From Xanthoparmelia taractica (lineage: Eukaryota; Ascomycota; Lecanoromycetes; Lecanorales; Parmeliaceae), in contig JANQBS010000155.1 of assembly GCA_033085395.1 (NCBI GenBank), positions 1-64,000 of the forward strand: a stretch of 64,000 nt of DNA, in the 5' to 3' direction. Below the pieces are notes generated by a model. That model was not told where the DNA came from, ran no database searches, and worked only from the letters and a program-made list of their open reading frames with translations. Position numbers and translations under genes: made by a program. Of this stretch, positions 46,279 to 57,797 are shown piece by piece. How positions within the stretch are numbered: the first letter of the stretch is position 1; every line of letters begins with the position of its first letter.

Positions 46279-49200
46279 TCAAGATGTTCCGCTTCCTTTC
46301 GAGTCGGATCCCGCCCCAATGCTCCCACGTCGAGGGGCTCCCGCCGAGAGCTCCCTTTCACTCCTCAGGTGGTTGCTCTCGACATGCGTGACCCATTCTG
46401 CATCTGTTTTGAAGTTCAACCGCTTATACTTGCCGGCTTCGTTCTGCGTATTGTTCGATATGGGGTTGCTGCTGTCAGAGCAGCCAGCCCATAAACATGA
46501 GTAGACGCCATCTACAGCTCGGCGATGTTTCTTGACATGCTTCTTCAAGGTCTCGAGATTGTGTAGCTCTGCAGGGCAATTCTCCCAATGACATCGATGC
46601 ATAGTGTACGCAGGCACGGAGGAAAGCGATATATTGGAGTGATCCTCAGACCGATCCTCAGCCATTTTTGGTCTCCCTTTTCTTACAGAAGCCTGCGGAG
46701 TGACAACGACAACACTTGGCGAGCGAGATGGAATGACGACAGCGATACCGTCTGTTGGTGTCATTGCGCTGATGGAGTTCCTAAGACCGCTTTGCCTAGA
46801 CGGCGTGTTTGTATTAATGCGAGGTCGAGTGGGCACGGGAGTATTCGGCTTTCCAATTGAGGAGATTTCAAATGGAGTTGTCTTTCCTGCTACTTCTTCG
46901 TGTAATGGTCTTGCTTCCGCTGTTAAGGGTGTTGCGTCCATGGAAGGAGCCCTGGGCTTCTTCGGTATGCCTTTGTCGGGGCGGACCTGCTTGTTCTTCG
47001 CGCCAGGCGGTCGTCCTTTACGCTTTGATGCGGTCGCGGGAGTACTCGAGTTTGACGCATTTGATGTTGTCGGATCTGCCTGCGCTGTGTAGGGGCTGCT
47101 GTACGCAAATCGAGATAAGTCTGCGGGGATGGTGCCTAACACCTTGCTTCTATCTTGAATGAAACGGGAGCTTTGTAGTGATTGCTGTTCGGGTGTATCT
47201 GCGGAACCAATTGGCAGTATACCTGATGGGATGCCTGTCTTCTTATATGGTCCCCTTCTAGACTGTTTCACCCTGGAATTTTCCATGAGAGGTGGAATCT
47301 GATCGTTCTTAGCAACACCACCATCATCACTATTGACCATCACCGCCATTGGAGCTGGACGTGGGCGAGTTTCAGCGTTGACAGTAGGGACTGCCTCGTC
47401 GTCGTCCGTGTCAGATGGTCTTATGTTAGCCTCTCCTTCCGAATCTACAAGGTCCCATCTAAAAGTACTCAAATCTGATTCATTATCCACAGCCTTGAAC
47501 CTGTCTTTCAATACATCAAGATGCGCGTTGAGCGGAGCCATGGTTGGGTGTTTACCAATACCAAGCAGAATATCTCGGGCGATGGTCTTCGGATTATAAG
47601 TAGAACGTCGTAATGCATCTCGCCGTTTATTCATAGGCTCAATGATGTCGTATGATTGTAGTAAAGCATCTCGACCAGAGTACTTGTACTTGAATGGCTT
47701 TGGCGTACTTCTACCACTGTTTTGTTGCCACCGAGCGTCGTGGTCGAATACATTCTTGCCGGACTTGCTAGGACCTGATGCACTCTCAATATCGGTTCGA
47801 GGTTTCGGTCTATAGCGCTCAAGCTCATCCTCGTCTGGAATTTGCGTCAGATCGACGATCTCATCAAAAGTTCTCTTTCGTGCCATCTCTTGCTTAGTTG
47901 GATGAGAAATAACGCCATTTGGATGTATCGCTCCGTTCTGGTCTAAGACTTGGCCATTGATCGATCCTGACTGCTGATAGACTGGGAACGATGGTTGAGA
48001 GTGCAACGCTGGTTCATGACGACCTTGATCGGTGACACTACCATGTTGGCGTGGCATGCCTTGTGTCCAACTTTTAGGATCGACAAAGCGGTAGTCTCGA
48101 GTAAGTCCATTACTTTGACTGCCTCCGCTGGCTTGCTTGGCACTTGGAGGGGTGGGAGCGTATGGAGCAGCGTAAGCATCGCGAGCCGGAAACATTACCG
48201 CTGGAGGTGGTGAGTATAGCAATGGCTTGGGTGTGTCTGTTGGAGCTGCTGGGCCGTTAGAAGTCGCTTTTACTAGCACTCCAAGAGAGCCTGTAGTAGG
48301 CGTAGCTGAGGTGGCTTTAGTGGTGGCAGTATTAGAAGCAGCAGCAGTGGGAGCAGCATGGGTCGGCGTGGCACGATCAGCGTTGGCGTTATTGGTCGCC
48401 GCAGCATTGGCTGGACTGGACGCAGACCCAAGGTCAGGGACAGCCTTCAACAGAATGCGAGCAAATTGGCCTCGATCAATAACAAAGCCTCTATATTCAA
48501 GTATCTCGCACATTTGGATATAGCTGGGGTTCTGGTCTAAAAGTTCGTGGATCTCCTGCGTAGTTATGGTTTTCCCCTGATTGGGAGGTGTTGAGGTCAA
48601 GGCAATTCTTGCAGCTTCGGCTAGAGCTTTCTTCTTACTCTCAGGCCAGTACGTCCCTCCGGACTTCTGAGCCGGCGTTGATTGAGCTGGCACAGGTTGA
48701 GAGGGAGGCGCTGTAGATGGTGATGCCTTTAGTTGGCTCGCTGACGTATTCGCCGCAGCTTGCTTATTTAAACCTGGTATTTGCTGAGCCTTAGGCACAG
48801 GCGACTTGGAATTCTGATGGAATTGTTGCATAGCTTGTTGCATTGACTGATTACCAGGGTCCGGAAATATTTGAGCAACTTTTGGGGTGGGAATAGCAAT
48901 CTCTGGGGGTAGCGGACTCGCCCCATTTCCCGTCTGAGCGACAGGCTTAGCAGATTCATTTGGAATGCCCGATTTTCTACCAGTAGCCTTCAGACCACCT
49001 CCTCGTCTCCGACGCTGCGCAGGGAATCTTCCTCGATCAAAGTTTGGTGGAAAATCATCGCTGGCCGGCAAGTCAGATTCAGGGGGAAGTTGGTTTGGTA
49101 TCAGACCGGGACTTGGCAATTGGCCATTCACCACTGTGGGCGATATAGCGGAGCCTTGAAGAGATTGCGAAGGGGCGCGTTGAGGGGGCTGACTCTGGTT

Positions 49201-50708
49201 TCTTTGTCAGTCTGATGCAATTGAAGTTTCTTTTAGTGGTATCGTCCAAGGCGCGATCAATGTTGAGGATCACATGAGTAGGGAGACGGGTTGTTACCAC
49301 TAACCTTTTTCACTTGCTCCCATATTTGTGTGAATAGTGAGGGATCTTTCGCCTTATAGTCACGCATCTTCTCTATCATTTGCTTCATCTCCAATTCGAT
49401 TTGATCCTTCGTGGCCGAATCCGACTCCACACTAGGCACAGACGCCACGATAGAGGTGCCATTTACCTGTGGCGACTGTTTTTGTGTGGTAACGATCCTT
49501 GCGGCCTCTGTCTCCTCGACTGCCTTCTTCGTAGCTGCTACTTCAGCGGCTGCGGCAGCTTGTCTTCGCGAGTATTCGACGTGATTGAAGACCTGAGAGG
49601 GATCAACGGTGGTGTACTGTGGTTCCACAGGCGTTACTGGCTTGCTTGCTTGGCGATTGGTATCGACTGTAGGAGACTGATGGGCATCGGTCACTCGCTT
49701 AGCAGCGTTTTCCTTAGAAGATGGATATGGTGCAGCCTTGCTCTTGGGAGCGCTATTGGCTTCATGCTTTGTCCCAGTCTCACGAGTGCCTTGTTGGGCC
49801 TGAGGTCTTTGAGCATGCTCGGCAGATGGTACAGGTGTTTGAGAAGGTGAAGGTTGATATGTAGACTGCTGAGGGGTCGGAACCCTCGTCTGCGTTGTCT
49901 CTCGAATGCTACCGCCAACTTTTCTGTCCTGTGATTGATTCGCGAGGCTTTGAGTAACAGGTACTGCGGGAGGCGCCGCCGCTTGAGATTCGGGCCTTGA
50001 GGCTGAGAGGTGGATTGCTTGACCACTTGTTGGCCGTGGTTGTTGAGAGTATTGATTGACTATATGCTGGTCAAAAGCGGAACGTGGTTGCGAGTATGGT
50101 GATTGTGTCTGCGTACTATTCCCGGGACTCGGTCCACGGTACGCTGCATTGTTCGAACTGTACCCGAAAGAAGGCGAAGCTGTGGTTTGCTGAGCCCTTG
50201 AATTTGTATCTTCTCTTGAGGAGCTGCTGCCTTTCCGCTGCTCGTCGTCGGTTCGGGTCTGGATTTGCGGAGTAGAATTGACTGCATAAGGACTTCCAGA
50301 ACCGTAATTTGAATTGCTTTGATGCCGGTTGTAGTGAGCTAACTGTTGCGCTGACCCACCCCGTCCTAAGCTCGACGCATATGCAAGATTGCCCAAAGCC
50401 GTCGCTCCGTCGAGTGATGCACGATCATTGGCACTTGCATGACTGGTCGGAAAAGCTTGAGGCCGCCCATTCCCAGCTCCATTCACGGCTGCGTTTCCAT
50501 ATCCATCGGTACCATATGATGTACTACTAGAAATCTCAGCTGGCTGAGATATGGATGGTTGTCCAGGTTGCTGGGTATTCTGGTATGCGCTTAGCGGTTG
50601 ATATGAGGATCTTGTTTGCGTAACGTTTTGACCAGCACTCTGAGTGGTGCTCTGCCCAGCGGTCTGCTGCCAGTAAGGAGAGTACTGATTGTAGCCGTTG
50701 TAGGACAT
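46279..50708 (-). CDS. large AT-hook/C2H2 nuclear protein (1439 aa)
   Basis: Exons 50708-49305 and 49194-46279 are joined by a 110-bp intron (gttagt...accag) at phase 0, giving TQIWEQVKK|SQPPQRAPSQ. The first ATG in good context is MSYNGYNQYSPYWQQ. The N-terminal third is Gln/Ser/Pro-rich and ends with a charged helix (IELEMKQMIEKMRDYKAKD). Near the middle, an ordered block reads WPESKKKALAEAARIAL, EIHELLDQNPSYIQMCEILE and GFVIDRGQFARILL. Further on come KRTFDEIVDLTQIPD and DILLGIGKHPTMAPLNAHLD. Two AT-hook-like motifs (KRKGRPPGAKNK and VRKGRPKMAE) precede a C-terminal C2H2 finger (CHWENC...HVKKH, C-X4-C-X12-H-X3-H) and a second, stretched C-X4-C finger-like segment ending in VTHVESNH. It is probably a chromatin-associated or transcriptional regulator in the nucleus; I cannot name an orthologue. 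Confidence 0.85.
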
Positions 50709-51160
50709 TCTGTTCAGGGGGGTCGCAAGGCCTGGAAACGTCTTGGCCAAGATTGCTTGTGAATGTGAGGTTAGTTTTCAAGGCGGGCACCTGCAAAGTT
50801 CGTGGTCTCAGCTCAGATAGCTCATTTGTCGTGGGTGACGAAGTCAGGTTAGGTAACTGAGGGCACAGCCAGTTCCCTCAGTTGGTTAGATTGACTTGAT
50901 CCTCGTGGAAAGAGGTACCGCAGTTAGGTTCATTGCGACCATAAGGAATACCTGGAGAAGCTTCAGGTGAGGTAGAGAAATGGTAAAGCGCGACACTTGT
51001 ACGAACTTTGTCACGAAACTCACGACACTCATGATACGCTAAAACTTGGGCATACTCGCGAAGCCCTACAGGACTAGCGTCCCATGTCTTGGCACACACA
51101 CTTCCTCGAAGATCCAAGAACTTTATCCACAACGAAGGACGACAATAGACTACCGCCGTC
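50709..51160. promoter_or_regulatory. divergent promoter of the AT-hook gene and RPL26
   Basis: 452 bp lie between the two start codons. It contains both upstream regions. No clear TATA box or ribosomal-protein promoter motif is evident by eye. Confidence 0.45.
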
Positions 51161-51689
51161 ATGACGAAGATCAATACCTGTAGGTCCTACATTTGCTTGA
51201 ATCTTAGGCACAGTGCTGACTTAATCTTCCAAAGCCCTCCACTCCTCAAGGAGAAAATCCCGCAAAGCGCACTTCAGCGCCCCATCCAGTGTCCGCCGTG
51301 TTATCATGAGTGCACCTCTTAGCAAGGACCTTCGAGAAAAATACAATGTATGCCTCTCAGAACACAATGCTCTCCCTGCGCAGATGCTAAATCTCCTTTT
51401 ACCATAGGTTCGCGCCATCCCTATTCGCAAAGACGATGAAGTTACCATAGTCCGTGGCGGGCATAAAGGCCGCGATGGCAAGGTTACCTCCGTCTACCGT
51501 CTCAAATACGTAATCCACGTTGAACGAATCGCGAGAGAGAAGTCGAATGGGACGAGTGCGCCAATCGGGATTGCGCCAAGCAAAGTCATCATTACGAAAT
51601 TGAAGCTTGACAAGGATCGGGAGAACATACTTGAGAGGATCAAGAAGGGAAGGGAGGAGAAGGCGAAGAGAGGAGAAAAGGACGATTGA
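51161..51689 (+). CDS. RPL26: 60S ribosomal protein L26 (uL24)
   Basis: uL24 sits near the exit tunnel of the large subunit and binds 25S rRNA. Exons 51161-51179, 51235-51347 and 51408-51689 give 137 residues. The introns are 55 bp (gtaggt...caaag) and 60 bp (gtatgc...accatag). The spliced N-terminus is MTKINT|SLHSSRRKSRKAHF, followed by SAPSSVRRVIMSAPLSKDLR and EKYN|VRAIPIRKDDEVTIVRG. The KOW motif is in DEVTIVRGGHKGRDGKVTSV. Then come KYVIHVERIAREKSNG and PSKVIITKLKLDKDRE, with a basic tail. Length and order are normal for the family. The first intron falls after only six codons, a common arrangement in fungal ribosomal-protein genes. Confidence 0.95.
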
Positions 51690-52623
51690 TGGGGATGGTG
51701 TTAGCGCCACGTTCAGGGAGTCTCTGTGTGCATCGAGGATAGCAGGCTTAGGGCTTGTTCGCTGGCTCCCAAAAAGAAAGCAAATCAAAATTCAGGTGCC
51801 AAACATGCATTATGTGACAGAGAGTGGACCCCTGTGTTCTTCATCATAGCCGGTGTCAATTTCGCGCTGATACTGTCCTCTCTTCGTGGGCCGGCATCCA
51901 TCCTCCACCAACTCGTTCTTTTCTTGAGTCTTTACCACATTCCACAACCCCTTTCCGAGTGCTCGTGCATCGGAGTACTGTATCCGCGTGTCATATCTCC
52001 TCGACAGCCTCCGTCAATGGTTCTCGAGGTATACGTGCTCGCCAGAACAACTTTCAAGTTCCCAAGATACAATCTTGGGACACCTCGCCTGCAGACCGAT
52101 CCCTACGCTTTCAAGTGATGATGGGAATGGGTTTGATGGTCAGGAACATGATCCTGTTGCGCAATCAATTCAGCGCATCATTGGCGCTGTTCTGGAATCT
52201 CGATTTTTGTTGAACATCTATGGACGAAATCTCAGATGTTTATAGTGGACATCGACTATTCAATAGTAGCTACTTTAGCCAATGAGAGCACTAGCCGCCA
52301 AGAAGCTCCAGCAGTCGATGGCACTTATCTGTACTCAATGAATTACTCAGCGCCAAAGCTTGTGCCATTTTATGCAGTCTGGCTGATTGCTCGGAACCAT
52401 CGCTCTATGTGATATGGTCTAGACAAAAAGGTGGTCAGTATCGAGCTATCCAAGATCTTAAGTTCTGGCAAGTGTTCCTAGCCCTGAACGACTGGATGCA
52501 TAAGTGCATTGGAATGTTCCCACTTAGGGATTGAAAAGCTGTCGGCCTTAGTTCCCTTCTCCATCAAAGTGGAAACCCAGCTCCTCATAATTCAGCACGT
52601 TTGATCGCTCTTCACCTCTCGCA
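51690..52623. other. intergenic between convergent RPL26 and FMO remnant
   Basis: Overlapping open frames of 80-130 codons at 51726-52245 (plus strand) have no family resemblance and no agreed frame. I see no gene. Confidence 0.55.
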
Positions 52624-54106
52624 TTAAACGACTTTTTTTATCTCGGCTGCCGTCATCCGCAGCCAGCACGCTCTTGCATCCCACAACTTTGGAACTTTTC
52701 CTCGTGCAACGTTCTCACACGTCGCTGTCTCCTTGGCTCTGCGGCACCAATCGTACATTTCCTTTACATATTCCAAGTCGAGGGGAGGTGTCAGGGTATA
52801 AAAATCCTACCAGCTCCTCGTTCACGAACAACACCGTCTCGCCAATCTTGCATTTTGTGCGGACTCGGGAGTTCTAGCCGACCAGACCAAACCCGTGCTA
52901 TGACAGCGGCCTGACATTCAGCAAGTGGAAACGGAACGATCTTTTCAGGCGTCTCTACAAACGCTAAAGTCGGATGTTGCGTGGGGAAGAGGTATTGGTA
53001 GAGAGGGAGCGCACGAATCCCTCCATCTTTGATGGTCGGATCGATTGGAGCTAGAAAGGAAAAAGAATAGGCATATCCAGTGCATAGAATGATGGCGTCG
53101 ATGTTGCGTTCGATGCTTCCGTCTTCAAATTTTGCTGCGCGTTCACCAGGTATCAATGCGACTAGGGTTGGGTAGTCACGCGTATGCGGTTCATCGGTAT
53201 GGTAAGGAGATTTCTCTACCTGCGAGACGAGGAGAGGATGTTCGCACACTTGAGCGATTTGGTGGCTGATATCTGCACCCGAGGGGCCGCCGCCTACGAG
53301 AAGGACACGCTAAACAGATCAATGGCTTCCCTAGGAAGACCATGGCCTCATGAGCGAACCGGAAGACAGATGAAATGCTTGCTTACTCTTTTCTCGAATG
53401 GCTTAGGATTCTTATACGATACCGAATGATAAAGGGAATTTGAGAGCTCTTCGCTCCAAGCGTCAAGACCCTCAATACTAGGCAACAAGGGCCAATCACA
53501 ATGTCCGTTCGCAGCGACGACGGCGTCGAATCTCTCTATTCTATTATCTTTCTCACCTCCGGCTCTTGTCATTACTTCCCATTCATGGCATTCACCGCCA
53601 TTTGTCATTTTAACTTCAATAACCTCATGATCAAACCTGATCATGTCAGTGATCTCGCTCGCATAATCTCGCAAATATTGCAGCACGGTCTCTCGGCTAG
53701 GGAACAATTATGTCGCCTTCGGGAACGGCGTGTCCGAGAACTGCATCAGCATATGCGCCAGATTGCTCTCGAGGCCTTCATACATGGGTGTGTTGAGTTC
53801 GGGTAAGCTGGCCGTTACAACGCCCATGGCCTTTGGCGCTAGAGAACTCGACAGATCCCCATTGACAGGTCTCTGCGTTCTCGGGGGCAGTGGCGTGTAA
53901 TTCCATATGCCACCAACGGAGTTTCGCTGCTCGAATATAACGATTTCCGAGAAAGCATTCTCAGCGAGTGAATATCTGAAGCGTATCAGCTCTGCGTGCT
54001 TTGTGTTAGAGGGTATCCAGATACGTACTTTGCAGTGGCAAGACCAGAGGGACCGGCTCCGATGATAGCAATGCATTTGACGACACCAGGCGTGGTTTGT
54101 GTTCAT
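52624..54106 (-). pseudogene. flavin-containing monooxygenase, inactivated
   Basis: FMOs oxidise N- or S-containing compounds with FAD and NADPH. The remnant reads continuously: CIAIIGAGPSGLATAK|YSLAENAF (intron 54028-53976), NSVGGIWNYTPLPP, MLMQFSDTPFPKAT, FPSRETVLQYLRDYA, and PFEKR|RVLLVGGGPSGADISHQ (intron 53386-53310), later AIILCTGYAYSFSFL. It keeps both dinucleotide-binding motifs (GAGPSG, GGGPSG) and the FMO helix region. Three lesions are visible. (1) The frame of GAGPSG has no ATG; the nearest ATG at 54106 is out of frame. (2) An in-frame TAA at 53710-53708 stands between PFPKAT and LFPSRET, with no GT nearby for an intron. (3) A T5 run (A5 on the plus strand, 52800-52804) shifts the frame; one more T restores TLTPPLDLEYVKEMYDWCRR, which continues to a stop at 52624. 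Confidence 0.78.
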
Positions 54107-55245
54107 CCTTTAGCTTAGTAGGGTTCTATAATGCCAGACCAGGCGCCCGGCCACCAGTTCTAATTGATTAATCTATCTTAGGGACTGGATGTGTACAGGA
54201 ATGATTTCAAAGTGTAATGTGAAATAGAGTTCCATCATGGTGTACTAAATATGAAGTTGCATGAAGTGCATCCAGTGAGTGCCAAGCCTTCAGGCGCGCT
54301 AGGGATGAACTTTGAAGATGATGTACTCCCTTTACTCTACAGTACTATACGAGGCGTAGGGATGACAACTCAGAGTTTTCGATCCAAGAATCGTCATTGG
54401 TGTCAAGTGTGAGGATTATATGCTAAAAGGCTTACAACATAGCAGCCCGGCAGCACGACCCTTATCTAATAAGCTCAACTCATCAAGGCGGTGGCACACA
54501 GCTCAGCTGGTCGATCAGTAACCCTTCATGGCGAAAATGCATCCCAGCTTTTCCATCCTCTCCTGCCGACAGCTGTGCTCTACCGTTCCAATCGGGGCAC
54601 ACAACACCTTATATAAAGCCTTCTTATGTCACGGTGCATGTTGGCTTTAACCATGGTGTACGGAGCTGCTAACGCAGATACAGTATGCTGCGCTCCATCG
54701 TACGTTTGCACATCAGGCATAGGCTTATTCATCCCTCCATTTTCCACGCCGCCTCCCCCCTCACGTTCTCTTACTAAAATTCCTTTGACTTATGAACGTA
54801 GGATTTCAACTGGTAGACCTCCAATCTGAGGTTCTGTTGAGCGCATTTCTTTAATGTACTGGCTCCCTTACCACCACCGGCACTGACGACGGTGAAGTTT
54901 GGTGGGCAAGCGAGACGTAGTAAGCAAGGCGACATACAATAGCTAGGGAGAATGCGAGGGTTTCATGTACGATGGCGGCACGGCTACACAGCTCGATGAC
55001 ACCGTAAATCCATGCTTGTGGCAAAGTAAGCTCTGGAAGAGCTATGCAAAAAGTCGAGGTTGCCCAATCTCTTCTTTCTTTCTTTCTTTCTTTCTTCCTT
55101 TCTTCCTTTCTTCCATCTGCCGCTTATGGGCTACGAAGAGGGTAATTGTCTTCTCTCGCGTGCATTCAAGTCTGCCTTGCGCCAATCCCCGCTCCAATAA
55201 GTTTCAGTATCCACAACCTTGCGTCCTTGGGCCTACTTTACGGAA
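54107..55245. other. 1.1-kb divergent intergenic region
   Basis: This lies between the FMO remnant and the rhodopsin-like gene. It has a TTTC-rich microsatellite at 55071-55114 and no supported gene. The open frame 54626-54829 looks accidental. Confidence 0.55.
55071..55114 (+). repeat. (CTTT)n/(CCTTT)n microsatellite
   Basis: Consecutive CTTT units pass into tcctttcttcctttcttcc. It is a pyrimidine-only tract about 130 bp upstream of the rhodopsin-like start. Confidence 0.9.
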
Positions 55246-56716
55246 ATGGAGAAACCATTTACACCTCCCCCAATAGGCAACGCAGACAGATCTGGCGGGG
55301 TGCTAGCCACATCAATACTTGCCCTCAGTTTGGTGCTTATCTTCATTGCCTTACGTTTCGCGACTCGAATATGGCTTGTCAAGAGGGTGGGATGGGATGA
55401 TTGGTGTATAGTGTTTGCCGGTGTAAGTCTCCTGCTTCGCGAGCAGTCTGGCAGCAGGCTGCTGAAAGGTCCTGGTTTGGTCATATCATCGGCATGGGCC
55501 TAATCACTACCCAAATCGGTTACGGCTTTGGCCGACCGGCCTATTACCTCACCGAGCACCAATTTCGAGAATTCATGAAATAATCTTATGGCGAATGGTT
55601 GCAGGTCAGCATGCTTAAATTGCTCCTCGGACATTACTCAAGGCTTTACAGACCTTTGCGACTTTGGCATTCACCAAGATCTCAATCTGCTTGCTTCTTC
55701 TGCGCATCACAATTACCAAAGCTTTCATTAGACCGCTATACGCCGTAATCTTTATTCTCGCAGTCAGCAACGTAGTATTAAGTTTGGTATGGATTTTTCA
55801 ATGCATACCGCATCTCGACAAAGCTTGGAACTCCAAGCTGCCGGGGAAGTGCTTTTCCAGAGGTCAACTGGAAAGAATCATCATTTCTCAAGCAAGTGAG
55901 TCAACTTTCGAGGAGTATTTGGTTGATGCTCATCGAGTCCAGTCATATCATTCATCTCAGATTACTTTCTCTCAGCTTTTCCAATTCTCATATTGCGCAA
56001 GGTCCAAATCAGCTTGAGAAGTAAGGTTGGTCTGTGCTTGCTCATGGGTCTTGGAGTGATGTAGGTTGCTATCGCAATTTGGCTCCAGTTTGGTGGGCAC
56101 TAACAATGGAAATAATAGTACAGGCTCATTGTCGCTGGTTCGGACAGTTCTCAACTACCAGAATGTAACTAATGACCCAATTTGTAGGATTTCCCTAGAG
56201 GCTGATACGGCAGATTACCTGTGGCTGACACTTGGGAAAGGGCTCAGCATTCCGAATTGGTACCGGCGTACATGGGAAGTCTTTTTTGGCGTTGTAGCGG
56301 CGTGCATACCCACCTTGCGACCCTTGTATAAATGGCTTGTCCAAGAATACACCCGCTTAACAAGTAGAAGCAAGCCTTCGACACCAGCTACTAATCAGTG
56401 GAGCGCCCCGAAGCCATCGAAACCAATATCAATACCACCTAAGGCATACGGGACGAATGTGGACGAGAGCGTGATACGAGAAGAAGATCTGCTACCGCTG
56501 CAGAATTTGGAGGGCACTGGTGGGTCGGAGAACGTCGAGCGAGAGGTGAAGCAACATACTCGGGAAAGAGACACAAGCGAGAGCCCAGTATTCAAGCCGG
56601 GCTTGCATATTCATGGAGATCTGAGTACGAACCGACCAGGACATTTCAAGAGGTGGGACTCGGAAGCTAGGATAGGAGATGGACATGGAGTCGAGGAAAT
56701 TGAAGATCGGATCTGA
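55246..56716 (+). pseudogene. rhodopsin-like (PTH11-type fold) membrane protein, probably broken
   Basis: Fungal rhodopsin-domain proteins have seven helices, no bound retinal lysine, and unknown ligands. Blocks: MEKPFTPPPIGNADRSGG, helix 1 and WLVKRVGWDDWCIVF (55246-55422); GHIIGMGLITTQIGYGFGRP and AYYLTEHQFREFMK (ending 55580); SYGEWLQ|TFATLAFTKISICLLLLR (intron 55605-55651); SQA|IISFISDYFLSAFPILIL (intron 55896-55942); GLGV|ITGSLSLVRTVLNY (intron 56061-56118); WRTWEVFFG-like YRRTWEVFFGVVAACIPTL; then a long hydrophilic tail to 56716. An in-frame TAA at 55581-55583 lies between EFMK and SYGEWLQ, where relatives usually have a residue such as Tyr. No intron can remove it, because there is no GT just upstream. 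The first intron is also doubtful: the good gtaagt donor at 55423 cannot be joined in phase to the next block. Either change would disable the gene. Confidence 0.65.
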
Positions 56717-57797
56717 ATCAAAATATCTAAATTTAGTTCCCCATCTTAATACCTTTCAGGGTTCCTCATGCATTTGATTCGGACTCCAGCACACGAAGCA
56801 CGTAGGGAAAAAAGTGCGGAAACCCAGAACCCTTTCGACGAACCCTCTTGCATTGATGGACTCACGTTGAGATGTCAGCGAGACGAGAGTCAGCACATGC
56901 AAGACAACTAGCATTAGCTTTTTATGGACAAGACACATGGCTACAATGGGGAGCCGACGGCTACCAAAAGAATCTACGAGCGGAGATGGAAGGAAATAAA
57001 GGGATGATCTTGAAGCAGTTTGAGGAAGATGGTTATCACTATCCTGGTTGTTGAACTGCGGCATTCCCAGTGGCCCGGGATAAGCGCTGTTAACCTACTG
57101 CATACTTTACCCCCAATCTGCTCAGCTTGAGGTCAAAGAGTAACGTAATATTTGCCAATCACCCAACCTCAATCTCGACATAAGTAAGGCCGGGGCCAAT
57201 TCTCGGCGCGGGGAAGATCAGCCTTATGGGAGATACCACTCGTTTAGATTCCTTCTTCTTCTTCATCTTCTTCTTCTTTCATACCCGCGGCCCTCGCAGG
57301 ATGCTAACGACCAAATCAAAATGCTCAGCTCAATCCTGTGGAACTTGTTCGTACGTAAGGGCAAGGCTGATTGACTTTCCCAGTCTACCAGTGGTAAGTA
57401 GCCCATCAACCCAAAGATAAGAAAAGCATGCATGCATCCCGCGCTTTCTCACCGACTTGAGCCGAGATCGCTTTCCAGATTCTGGTCTGCAGGTCTGGTT
57501 ACAGAGACCGCCTTTGGCCTTCTGCATTATATGTTGTAGCGAATCGCATAGCTCCTTTGTGACGCCATATTTGACCAGACCTTGCCGCCATGCAATATCC
57601 CCCGGATGCTGGAGAATCCTTTCATTATCTTCCCCTTTGCCACACCAGTATACTTATTCTGGGCTTCCGTTTCTTTCGTTGCAGTCTCTCGAAATCTGTC
57701 ACGCTGTTTACTCGTTATGGATTGATACAGCTTCTTCAACCATGCTGTTTTCGTGATCTGAAGCTCAGCCTAGAAGCTATATTTTCATTCCGCAACC
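56717..57797. other. 1.1-kb intergenic region
   Basis: A 60-codon frame at 56872-57054 reads like protein in part (LAFYGQDTWLQWGADGYQ) but has no family match and no signal peptide, so I do not call it. A CTT-rich stretch lies at 57240-57275. Otherwise this is the upstream region of the MATE gene. Confidence 0.5.

Noticed and set aside
51221..51788. Minus-strand open frames opposite RPL26
   Set aside because: They are antisense shadows of a clearly conserved ribosomal-protein gene.
51726..52245. Three overlapping plus-strand frames of 85-130 codons
   Set aside because: No shared frame, no domain, no plausible start context; probably intergenic.
56872..57054. 60-codon plus-strand frame (LAFYGQDTWLQWGADGYQ)
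   Set aside because: No family, no signal peptide and no neighbouring exon; could be a relic but is not supported.
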